Part shown: positions 47,256 to 57,790 of the stretch, piece after piece | How the letters are laid out: each line of letters starts with the position of its first letter | How positions within the stretch are numbered: position 1 is the stretch's first letter | Assembly: GCA_932521035.1 (NCBI GenBank) | Contig: OW051497.1 | Coordinates: 4,588,001-4,652,000 of the forward strand | DNA from: Oscheius dolichura | Taxonomy: Eukaryota > Nematoda > Chromadorea > Rhabditida > Rhabditidae | DNA: 64,000 nt | Reading direction: 5' to 3' | Notes under the pieces: generated by a model | Told to the model about the DNA's origin: nothing | Databases searched by the model: none | Seen by the model: the letters and a program-made list of their open reading frames with translations, nothing else | Made by a program: the position numbers and the translations under genes

Positions 47256-48562
47256 ATGCAGCTAGCTATATTCTTGCTCGCTTTACTCAACGTTATACAT
47301 ACTCAACGGTTCGTTAAAGTTTTTCCTTACGCCGTCTATAACCCTACTGTGCGAGAATGGGTGTAAGTGTGAGTCAGTCGTTTCCAAGCAAGCCATTAAA
47401 CTTGAACAATACTTCTACGTCATGCACAATACTCATTCGTCATTACAAAACTTTTCCCTCTCTGACACACTCATTATTGTTACACATTATAGGGTCAAGC
47501 GGCAGTGGGGTCCATCAGATTTCTACCAGTTTGAACAGTGGGTCAACTATGTGAACCGTCCCCGACAACCACAGTTCTCTGTTGACAACTCACGATGGGG
47601 TATGCCGCAGTACCCTGCTGGAAACAGAAATGTTCAACCTCATGCGGCTCCGAACGGCTGGCAGTTGGAGCAGAATCCTCATTGGATGAATGGATACAGG
47701 CAGATGGCCGGCTTCCCGCAAACTCGAAGCAGGCCACCAGTTGTCATCGAAACTAACGTTTATCGAACAAATTCGAGGGTGCCGGTTCCTCTCTCGCCTC
47801 CTAGCGGCTACGGTCTCCCTCCTCAGCTGATGGGCGGTAGAGGATTCCAGCCAACCACTTCCACAAGCACAACAACGACGACTACCACCACGACAACTCC
47901 AACTACCACTGAAGGTTGCGTCTTTTAATGCCCATTAACAGCTGTATTCAGACGAAAGTGAACGATTTATCCAGACAGCAGTCAAGGAAGACATCGACAA
48001 TGTTTCATTAGTTTTACCTACAACGGAAGAATTCTACACTACCACACATACTACTACAGAAGCCACCACTACCACCAGTCCGGAACAGGTGGACCTCGAA
48101 GCTAGCATGAATACTCGAGCCACTACGCTGGAGACTACTACTACCGCAGAATTCGCCAGCTCTGATTACAATTCCGTTTGGACGGAAGGGGAGCCATCGT
48201 CTACATTCATATCCGTCGAATCAACTACCTCTGAGAAGCCGGATACTACGACAACGCCACCAGAAGAATCCAGCACATCCAATCCAGTGACTGAAGCGCC
48301 CGTTGATATTTCTACCACATTGGATACGCTTGAAACATCATCAAGCCAGAGGAATATCATTCCCGAGGCAGAGGAGTCGTCGGGGGCAGAAGCGTTTGTT
48401 ACTGGAGCCACTCTTCCCTCTTCTACGGATGCAGATACTTTACTTTCAGAATTTTCTAACAATTTCCAAGCTGATATGGGGCTTCGGCCTCCTCCCCTGC
48501 CCATTGATATCCTAAAAAGATTTCACGAACTCGGTGTTTCCATTGAGCCGACTCGTTCCTAA
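47256..48562 (+). CDS. secreted Thr-rich mucin-like protein
   Basis: Signal peptide MQLAIFLLALLNVIHTQ from 47256. A 130-nt intron follows the Trp-Val at 47360, then KRQWGPSDFYQFEQWVNYVN and a Trp/Pro/Asn-rich region (RWGMPQYPAGNR). A long Thr run near 47860-47910 leads through a short intron into DESERFIQTAVKEDIDN. The remainder is Thr/Ser/Glu-rich, as in O-glycosylated mucins, and ends ELGVSIEPTRS. AATAAA signals follow at about 48561-48575. No family is recognised. KR or VKR after the intron may be a processing site. It is probably secreted to a surface or lumen. Confidence 0.7.
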
Positions 48563-49240
48563 ATAAATTAATAAAGCTTTTATGAAAAAGTAAGGATGTT
48601 GTATGTCGGTCCTTTTGCCGACCACAGCAGTTAAAAAATGTTGTTCTTTTTTGTATTTTCAGAAACGAAATGGCCCGATTTAGCGGAAGACTTTGATTCT
48701 CTTTTGCATCATTATCAGCCAACTGATACTAGATTCCTTTAATCGTCGGCAATTTTACTGGCATCTGTCAATCCTGGTAAAAAGTGAGGACCGGCCGATA
48801 AGGGCCATGCTCGCGTCAGCGCACAAAACTCATTGAGGTGATAATTAGATCCCCTGCAGGCATTATGATTGTAGAAGCAGTTACAACAGCTTTAGTATGA
48901 CCACGAGCAAAGACACTAGTCTGTTAGTCTAAAAAGATGATATGCAATAGAATTAACCTATAGGAACCGAGGAGAGGAGCGAGGAACAGGTTCGAAAAAC
49001 CCCCCGGAAAGATTCATCGCGCTGTCTTTTGGATACAAGCAAGGGTACTAATCCATTTCGTCAGCTTTTTGGCTGAAAAGAAATCAACCAGTCAAAAGTT
49101 AATCACCTGCCTGCTTCCAGCAAAAATGTTATCAGCAGCTGACCGGCTCTTGAAGGACAGGGCTGAGGCCCGTCAATCCAAACTTTTTTTGGCTACCCCG
49201 ATAAAAGGCCTCTCCGGGACCGATCTCGCCACTCGGCGGC
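48563..49240 (+). promoter_or_regulatory. vitellogenin promoter region
   Basis: Non-coding. A GATAAAAGG at 49200-49208 lies about 35 bp before the ATG as a TATA-like box. TTATCAG at 49129-49135 is the exact complement of the C. elegans vitellogenin element VPE2 (CTGATAA). CGTCAAT at 49171-49177 differs by one base from VPE1 (TGTCAAT). More GATA cores lie near 48793 and 48839. Confidence 0.6.
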
Positions 49241-52200
49241 ATGAAGCTCCTCTTCGCCCTACTGGGAGTTGGCTTTGCCCTTGCGGCACAATCGTCCCTC
49301 CTACCTACCCGGACCTTCAATGCCAACAAGGAATACCGCTACCGTTACGATGGTGTCGTATCCTCTGGCTTGCCCATCTCTCAGGAAGGCTCTATTACTC
49401 ACCTAGATGCCGATGTCACCATCCAGTTCACCTCGCCCCGCTCTGGTTAGTTCTCTATGATATTTCTACAAGACTGCTCTATTTAGCTGTCATGCAGATG
49501 AAGAACATTCGTCTATCCGCCTCTCACGCCATCTCTGGCCAGGACCTCCCCAAATGGGAATCTCTGGAAAATCGCGAGGTGTCTCCCGAGCACAAGAAGA
49601 CCCTTGAGATGCCCGTCGCTTTCTCCTACAGGGAGGGACTGGTTCGTTTCTTCTTCCTCGCTTTCTCTTCTTTCTCAGCCCAAGATTAATTGTCTATTTT
49701 CCAGGTCTCCGAGCTCCAATTCACCTCTGAGGAGCAGCACTGGTCGGCTAACATCAAGCGTGCCGTCCTCAACATGCTCCAGATGAACCAGAACCAGCCC
49801 GCCGAGGAAGGAGAACAGGAATTCTTCACTACTCCCGAGAAGGTACTTTAAATTTGGGATATAATGTAAATGCTTTTGCAGACCCTCGAAGGAGAGTGCG
49901 ACGTGGCCTATTCCATCACCCAGGAAGGTGGCCGTACTATCGTTTCCAAATCTGTCAACTTCGAGAAGTGCAGCCGCACCCCTGAAGCCATCTATGGACG
50001 CCGCTTCTCCAAGAAGGCCACCGACCACAAAGTCTTCATCCCCCAGACTGTCTACACCTACAAGTTCGACAAGGAGGAGCTGAAGGAAATCAGCGTCCGC
50101 TCCATCTACGGTTTGTTTTTGGGTTGGTGGGAAGGGAAGTGTTGGGGGGAGGGGGTGGATTGTTTCAGGGGCTATATTAATTTTATGATTTTAGAGGTCC
50201 TGCTCAAGGATGAACCTGTCATGCAGACTGAAGTCAACGCTCGTCTGACCCTTTCTGAGGTTGCTGAGATCCGCGAGCAGTTGGAGACCCCTACCGGAAA
50301 GCCGGAGGACATCATGTACTCCAACGGATACGAAATCGACGTCGAGAAGTTCTTCAAAGGAGGCGAGAAGCTCGTCGAAAGCCCCTTCAAGGGATTCACC
50401 ACCAAGATCGAGCGTGCCACTGAAATCGTCAACAAGCTCAAGGAGATGAAGGACAGCGACGCTGAAATGGTCCACGAGATGGTTAGTTTATTAAGCTATT
50501 TTTTCAAATTCGTTCTTTCCAGGCCCGCCTGGTCCGCATTTTCCGCATGTGTTCCGCCGAGGAGCTAGAGAAGATCCACAACCAACTCTTCAAGGAAGCC
50601 CCTACCAACACCAAGGCTATCATTGAGGTAATGGTCGCTCCCTCTCCGCATTCCTCATTGAAAGTTTAGAATGCCTTGGCCATCGCAGGAACCAAGAACA
50701 CCGTCGAGCACATCCTGACCCACATCAAGGACAACGAGATCACCCCCATGAGAGCCGCCCAACTCTTCAAGTCCATCCAGGAGACTCACTACCCTTCGGA
50801 AGAGATCGCCACCATGATTGCTGAGTTCGCCGACAGCGAGCAGGCTCGTGCTGAACCCGTCCTCCGCCAGTCGGCTTGGCTCTGCTTCGGATCCGTCGTG
50901 CGTGGAATCATCGGTCACCGCGAGGAGAAGCACCTCTTCGACCAGAGCTCCCATGATCTGAAGAAGAAGTTCGTGGACATCATGGAAGACAACCTCGACA
51001 AGGCTGCCGACACCTACGAGAAGATCCTGGCCCTCAAAACCATCGCCAACTCTGGACTTACCATGGCTATTCGCACCCTGGAGAAGATCGTCTCCGACCG
51101 TCGTCAGCCCGTGATCGTCCGTGTTGAAGCCATCCAGGCCATGCGCATCATGAGCCAACACATGCCCCGCAAGATCCACCGTGTACTCATGCCCATCTTC
51201 GCTGACCGCAAGGAGAAGACTGAAGTCCGTGCCGCCGCTTTCGAGCGCATCATCTATACTCTCCCGGATCAAGCCATCATTGCCCAGATCATGAACATCA
51301 TCGAGAGAGACCCCAACCAGCCCCTGGCTCACTTCGCCTTCACCTTCCTCAAGGCTGTGGACAGCACCGAATTCGTTGCCGAGGAACGTATGGTCACCGA
51401 CATCCAGATGGCCCTGAAGCGCACTACCTTCCGCCCCAAGACCAACTACATGTCCTTCTACCAGCACCTGTCCCTCTACAACAAGCAGTGGCTCTCTGGA
51501 ATCCACTTCAACATCGCATCCGTCCTCGGAAAAGACTCCATTGTTCCCAAGGACATGGCTGTCAACCTGGAATCTCTCGTCTTCGGCCGCTGGAACCAGT
51601 ACCTCGGACAGATCGGCCTCTCCCACCAGAACATCGAGCAGCTCCTCCGCAAGGTCTACGACAAGTTCGAAAGAGAGTCTTCCGTCGTCCGTGGAGAACG
51701 TGGCCAGAAGCGTGTTGAAGAGGCCATGCACATGGTCAAGAGCATTGCCCGCAAGATGAACATCAGCCTTCGCAAGGAAAGCAAGGAGACTCCCTTCGCC
51801 ATGCTCTACATTCGGTCCGTTATTATATATTTGTTCCCAACGTCTTAACATCGTCATTTTCAGCTACAAGGATATGGACTATGCCGTGCTTCCCATCGAT
51901 GACGAGACCCTCGACCGCGCCCTGGAGTACGTCCGTGACGGAGAGGACAAGATTGACCTGGAGAAACTCGTCGAGAGACTGCTCAACGGAAAGGCCGAAT
52001 TCGACTTCGTCACTGCCGGATTCCTCTTCGAGACTACCATTCGCGCTCCCTGCACTCTTGGTCTTCCCATCACTCTCACCTCCAAGATGCCCACCGTCTT
52101 CACCAGTACCGGAAAGGTTCGAGAAGCCGACAAATAATAAAACTGTTACTTTTTCAGGTCAGCACTGAGAGACCCACCTACGGAGGCCGCATCCGTCTGC

Positions 52201-54419
52201 AAGGAAAGCTGAGTATGACCTCCACTCAAGTTTACCAGATGAGAATCTGGGTCCCTCTGCTGGAACACGGAGTAAAGGTCGTTCGCCCCACCAGACTGGC
52301 TCTCCCTCTCGACATGGACCTGGAGATCACCATGAAGCAGAAGCTCTCTGTCAACCTCCGCATGGTACGGCCTGCTCTCAAAATTAATGAATTCGAATTT
52401 TTCAGGCAACACCTGAAGAGAAGCAGGAGCTTGTCCAGATGTCCGCTCATCCCATCGCCTTCCTCCGCTTCCCCGATCCCCAGGACATGAACAAGTTCAT
52501 CGACATGGAGGAGCACACCATCGTCATCCCCGGCTGGGAAAGGAAGATGCGCCCCATCCACAAGAATATCGAGATTGGAGGAGTCTCCTTCAGCCTCACT
52601 GGAAACGGCTACAAGCACTGGACTGCTAAGGAATACTTCATTGGAGAGCAGGACTACCAGCTGTCCGCTGAGCGCACTGAACGAGGGCCCAAGGACGTTA
52701 CCTTCTCTGCCGAGATTGGCTACTACTCCGGTTCGTTTCTGCCTATGCCTTTAAGTTAATTCAAATTTCAGACGTCACTATCGAGAAGGCCTCTTTGGTG
52801 AACCGCGAGGAGCCCAGACTTGAAGGAGAGGAGCGCGTTCGTGACCTGATCAAGGAGATGTCCCAAGAGAACAAGAAGGGATACTCCCTGGAGATCCAAG
52901 GAACCGTCCAGACCAACGAGAAGAGCACCTTCCGCCTTGTTGCTAAGACCGACAAGTCCTGGCGCTATTCCCGCATCAACACCGACCTCTCTCTTCCTAC
53001 CAGCGACGACAACACCTGGAAATGGGACCAGCAGATTGAAGGTAGAGACATCCATTTGAGTATCAACATGGAATTTTTTAGTCATCCTTCCCCGCCCTGT
53101 CAAGAGCCTCGACTCCCTCAAGGACAAGCAGCGTGCTGCCCATATCGTCGCCCTGACCAAATGGGGATCCTCCGACAAAAACGAGATCCTTTCCAAGGCT
53201 ATTCTGGAGCAGGACCCCGAACTCACCAATTGGATTCGTTCCAACAGGAAGGAGATGAGCGGAGTTGAGGAGTACGAGGTGGGTTACTGGGAGAGGCTCA
53301 AGGGAACCCACTTGCAGCTTCTCGTGAAGGCCAGCGTCCTTAACAAGATGAACGTCGCCTCCAAGTACGCCCTCACCCAAGAGTCCGAGCTGTTCTTCGA
53401 CAACATCTTCGACCTCATCCGCGGCTACGGATTCTGGAACAGCAAGGTCGCCAGACATGAGGGAAAGAAGAACCACGTCAACATCGAGATGGTCGTCGAA
53501 CCCATGACCCGCCGTTGCACCAACATCACCGTCGACACTCCCAAGATCCGTCTGATCGAGAGAAACCTCTGGATGCCCGTCCGCATCCCTCTCATCCCTA
53601 TGGTCCAGCTCTCCAAGGTCTCCAAGACCTCCGTCAAGAACGTCGTCTCCAAGCCGGCTGAATGCAAGGTCTCCGAGTCCAAGATCCGCAGCTTCGACAA
53701 CGTCGTCTACAGGCAAGCACCTGGGTGGAACTATAAATGAGATGTTTTCAGCGCTCCCCTCACCAAGTGCTTCTCTGTCGTCGCCAAGGACTGCTCTGAG
53801 AAGGCCAGCTACGCTGTCTTGGTAAAGAAGGCCAGCGGAAGCAGCAAGGTGCGGCTCGCTCTCGAAAAGAAATTTACCCGAGCTTTTCAGGTCCTCAAGG
53901 TCGTCAGCGAGGATTCCGAGGTCGTCTTCGAGGTCCAGGGCGGCCAGATGCGCATCACCCGCGACAAGAACCCCGTCAAGGCAGAGGAACTCGAGCAGAT
54001 GAAGTGAGCGACCGAGTAGTACTAACTCTGCTGCCTTTTCAGCATCGAGCTGGTCACCCCCAAGATGGTCGTCGTCGATCTGGAGGACGTCATCGTCCGT
54101 TTCGATGGAAAGGTCGTCAAGGTCCAGTCTTCCCCCTCCCAGATGGGTATCCAATGTGGACTCTGCGGCCACTACGACGGAGACGTAAGACAACAGTCCC
54201 TCTTTGTGTTACACAGCACGTTTTTAGATGTCTGAAGTCTTCCGCACCGCCAACGATGAATCCACCGAGGACATCGAGAAGTTCCACCGCTCTTACCTTC
54301 TCCAGGACGGAGAGTGCGAGATGGAAGAGGACTTGCTAAGCAAGAAGAAGGAGTACAGAATGTTCGAGGAGAACTACGAGAACGAGTCCCGCTCCGAAGA
54401 CTACTCCGAGTCTGATTGA
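49241..54419 (+). CDS. vitellogenin (yolk lipoprotein)
   Basis: Large lipid-transfer protein, about 1,497 residues in my 16-exon model, complete from signal peptide (MKLLFALLGVGFALAAQ) to stop. It carries yolk lipid to oocytes in nematodes. The N-terminal lipoprotein domain runs through exons 1-11 (RTFNANKEYRYRYDGVVSSG; CSRTPEAIYGRRFSKK). The 1,145-nt exon 50670-51814 codes the helical part. A DUF1943-like sheet region follows, then a C-terminal vWD domain (53690-54340): CKVSESKIRSFDNVVY, DCSEKASYAVLVKKAS, IQCGLCGHYDGD. It ends in an acidic tail. There is no polyserine phosvitin stretch, as usual in nematodes. The intron at 53713-53751 begins GC instead of GT. Codons are strongly biased to C- or G-ending, unlike neighbours, as expected for a very highly expressed gene. 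Confidence 0.96.
53713..53751 (+). other. GC-AG intron in vitellogenin
   Basis: The 39-nt intron starts GCAAGC and ends TTTTCAG. It restores the frame SAPLTKCF. Using the GT at 53726 would leave a 26-nt intron, well below the normal size here. Confidence 0.65.
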
Positions 54420-55090
54420 AGCTCTCTTTTCTATATAAATAAAATTTTATAAAAACCACTGCTTCAACAAGAGAAATACTAGACGGGGGGACACGGGAAA
54501 GGGAGGATGGGGTGACACAACAATTGTGCCAACCATTAGAATTTGAACATCCGATACACTTTGTTCTGATTAGTTCCCTAAAGCTAGTAACCTTTTTGTA
54601 AAGTTCTACAGAATAAGAAAAAGATTCCAAAAAGACTTGTCTCTGCTGCCTGACTGATGTTTCGCCGAAGTTGTCTAATCTCAAACCGTTTGGTATGTTT
54701 GTCAGGATTACAATGCCGGAAGGTGATATATTTCCCTCAGTTCTCCCAATTTTTCATTTGTAAACATCCTTTGAGCTTTGGAGTTTTCGACATGTCAGCT
54801 CAGAAGTAACATATGCTTTGTTCTGGAATAATGTCCAGTTGGGCCTCGCTTCATATCACGCGGCGATCAGCCACCTGCTCGCTGCATCCTTCTGACCTGT
54901 CCCTAGACTAGGCATCCCCCATTTTACAACCTCTTTACAAAGACCTGTCTCGTCTCGGTCACCCATTATGACAGCCATTCTTAATCTCGACGCCAGATGG
55001 TTTTTGTTTCGCTTTGCTTTCAAACCTATCGCGGTGCCAGTCTGTGGCTTTCTCTAATCCTGGCTTTTCAGTTCGTCGGCTGTTGCTTGG
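54420..55090. other. intergenic, no gene seen
   Basis: It contains the vitellogenin AATAAA near 54438 and, at 55061-55070, a GGCTTTTCAG acceptor that precedes the next ATG by 20 bases. No coding signal. Confidence 0.45.
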
Positions 55091-56652
55091 ATGAATCTGC
55101 TCTATCTGCTAGCCGTTTTACCCATTGTCTACACCAATGTGCCCTATACTCGGAAAGGAAACAGATCATTTAAAAAGGAACCAGGGCATCCTGTGGTTCT
55201 AGGTAGATAATTCTGTTCCGTAATTGATAAGAGCTTTGCAGTGCCTGGCGATGGAGGAAGTCAGCTGGAGGCGAATTTAACGGGGAAGCCGTCTGTTCCC
55301 CACTATTTGTGCTATAAACAAACCCAGGACTTCTTTGATTTATGGCTAAACCTGCAATTTATAACTACCCCGGTGGCATTTGCCTGCTGGTTGGACAACA
55401 TGCAGTAAGATAACGGTTTCTATTTAAAGCGCAGCTACTTTTTAGATTAGCATGGAATAATCAGACAAAATTGGCGGAAAACATGCCCGGAGTAGACGTA
55501 CGCGTTCCCGGGTTCAACGAGACAGATACCGTCGAATGGTTGGATCCCAGCAAGGTGAGAGTACTTAGCATGACGATTAAAACTAGTTCAGACGTCCTGG
55601 GGATTATATTTCTTCAACCTCGTAGACATGATGTCGTCCTGGGGATACAAGAGAGCTAAAAATGTCTTTGGGGCTCCATTTGATTGGAGAAAGTCGCCCA
55701 GTAAGCTCTAATCTACCTGTTACTCTTCTATTTAGACGAGCTCACTGATTACTACAGAGAATTACAGACTCTGATTGAAAATGCCTACCGTTACAATAAC
55801 AACAAAAAAGTGGTCATTATTGGTCACAGTATGGGAAATCCGGTGATGCTGCACTTCTACAACAACTTTGTCGATCAAGTTTGTTTTGCTTGCATACTTA
55901 GAACTCATCTTACCAGTCATGGAAGGACAAGTTCATTCATTCTCATGTCTCCTTGGCTGCCCCCTGGGGAGGGTCGATGCAAATTGTCAGGTTGTATGCC
56001 TCTGGCTACAACATGAACTTTTATCGTGTATTCCTTTCTCCCTATGCTTTGAGAACAATGCAAAGGTGTGTGATTCAGGCTACTCTTCACAGGTTTCCAG
56101 ATCGTTTACTTCCTCCGCCTTTCTCTTTCCCAGCCCAACCATTTGGGGGATGAACGAAACCCTAGCTACGGTTGCCGATAAGAACTATACGGTAAGTATC
56201 ACTTTAACTTCACTACGTAGTTTGTTTTTAGTTGTCAAACATCGAAGAGTTTTTCAAAGACATTGACTATGAGGTTGGCTATGAACAATACAAAAGAGTT
56301 GCTCTCTTAAATGGTGATTTGAAAGCCCCTGGCGTTCCGGTTCATTGTCTCTACGGAACCAAAGTTGCTACGCCAGATACCTTCATCTGGTCGAGCAAGT
56401 ATTGGTTCCCCGACTGGGCTCCCAGTCAAATCAGCGGCGATGGTGATGGAACAGGTACGCACTTATCATTTCATTTAAAAGATTTTCTTTCTAGTGAACC
56501 TGCGAAGTGCTGAAGCTTGTAGCAGATGGGATGGAAAGAATAATGGCTATCCTGTAAGTATGCACCCTCTCCCTGATACAGACCATATGAAAATACTACA
56601 AAGCCCTCCGATGATGGAAATTGTAAGAAAGGTGTTGTATGACGAGAAGTAA
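55091..56652 (+). CDS. LCAT/lysosomal phospholipase A2 (PLA2G15)-type lipase
   Basis: Secreted or lysosomal lecithin:cholesterol acyltransferase-family enzyme. Signal peptide MNLLYLLAVLPIVYT, then HPVVLVPGDGGSQLEANL (family N-terminus) and an aromatic/Cys-rich lid region. Next is PGVDVRVPGF, then TSWGLYFFNLVDM after an intron at 55556, GAPFDWRKSP, and the nucleophile motif KKVVIIGHSMGNPVMLHFY near 55815. Downstream come HVSLAAPWGGSM, VPVHCLYGTKVATPDTF, SGDGDGTVNLRS, and the probable catalytic His in DHMKIL. Near 56559 a GTAAGT-like site is not used, because the frame NGYPVSMHPL runs through. All parts of the LPLA2 family are in order, so the call is strong. Its stop overlaps AATAAA (56651-56656). 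Confidence 0.9.
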
Positions 56653-56663
56653 TAAAATGTGTT

Positions 56664-57027
56664 CTATTTGGTGGAACTTTTGCTCAAAATCAAAAGCAGC
56701 AATCCTTCAAACAATTGTTTGAGAGCAGTTAGTGCTTTCTCTTGTACGATAGCCGGTCGCTCCGGCAACAAGGTGTAAGAACCGTCGTCATCTTCGTCGT
56801 GGGTATGCCCATCCAAAATTACAATAAATTCGAATTTCATGTTCTGCACGTCATGAAGAAATTGGGAGCACGATTCCAGTTCACTACGGAAACTATCATA
56901 TTCTGGACCGAAAATCACTAAATCCAGTTTACATTTCACATCTGTTGGTGATATCTGAGACATCTATGAATACACAAATAATCTTGCTCACTTGGTAGAT
57001 AACAGCAAAAATAAAATAATTCTTCAT
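56664..57027 (-). CDS. small secreted protein, unrecognised
   Basis: From 57027 the frame reads MKNYFIFAVIYQ, a signal-like start. A 28-nt intron (56964-56991) would join it to MSQISPTDVKCKLDLVIFG and an acidic, Cys-containing domain (RSELESCSQFLHDV, VILDGHTHDEDDDGS), ending LLILSKSSTK. Without the intron the N-terminal frame stops early, and translation would have to begin at MSQIS. I recognise no family. Its stop lies 11 bp from the stop of the LCAT-type gene, so the two transcripts must overlap at their 3' ends. Confidence 0.55.
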
Positions 57028-57790
57028 AATATATAGAGGCAACAGTCAGATTATTTTATTAACATTATTTCCGGAATAATCCCCAAAATGGTTCTTCTTC
57101 ACCACGGTTATCTAGAACCGAGATCGTGATTGGTAACAGCCCAAGTTAACAACCTAGGGACAGAAAGCCGACTTATTCAAAGAAATACGGCAAGTTCCTG
57201 CTCTTGTGAAGTTTCTTGCTTGACCTAAATATCTCTTTAGCTATGTCGATTCCATCTGTTAACGTACTTAATTTTCAGTTACCAAAAACCATTACAATTG
57301 TGTCATGCACATTTCCTATAGACTAAAGCAAAGTTCATCTTTGAAGCGCACAATCAAACGGCTTTCAAAGAGTCTTCACGTTGCTGTGAATATCTCTAAT
57401 GGCACACCTTCAGAAAAGCGGGTAAATCGGAACCATTTTACTCTTGCCACTTTCTGTAAATAAGCACTTTTCCAGTTTGGATATCGCCCCGGAAGGTCAG
57501 AGGATTGCGCCACCGACACGCCCATCCTGCTCGATGCAAACAGTCGGTGGTCAGCTCTGTTTGACCAGTTCCTCCTCAGAGCCCATGTCCAACGTTAATT
57601 CCCTCGTTCATAAACACAATCATGCCCTCTTTGTTATCAGCTGTTTCCTCCAAAGGAACTGTTGATGCTGCCTATCACATCTTCTGTATCAAATTCAATT
57701 GCTTCGGTTTTTGTTAGTTCTCCATCTAATCTCTCGCCTTCTTTTTTTTCGGCAAATTAATCGGTTACAGCTTGGGGAGCGAGACCAGCA
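57028..57790. other. intergenic, no gene seen
   Basis: Upstream region of the chitinase gene and of the small minus-strand gene. The 73-codon frame at 57444-57665 has no supporting features. Confidence 0.4.

Noticed and set aside
50655-51857. 400-codon minus-strand open frame
   Set aside because: Exact shadow of the largest vitellogenin exon. Extreme C-ending codon bias on the plus strand removes stops from this frame, and the translation has no domain.
53078-54193. 371-codon minus-strand open frame
   Set aside because: It lies opposite vitellogenin exons and spans their introns; same codon-bias artefact, with Asp/Leu/Val-rich nonsense composition.
56559-56586. 28-nt intron near the end of the LCAT-type gene
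   Set aside because: The frame runs straight through to the catalytic His motif DHMKIL; splicing it out would break the reading frame.
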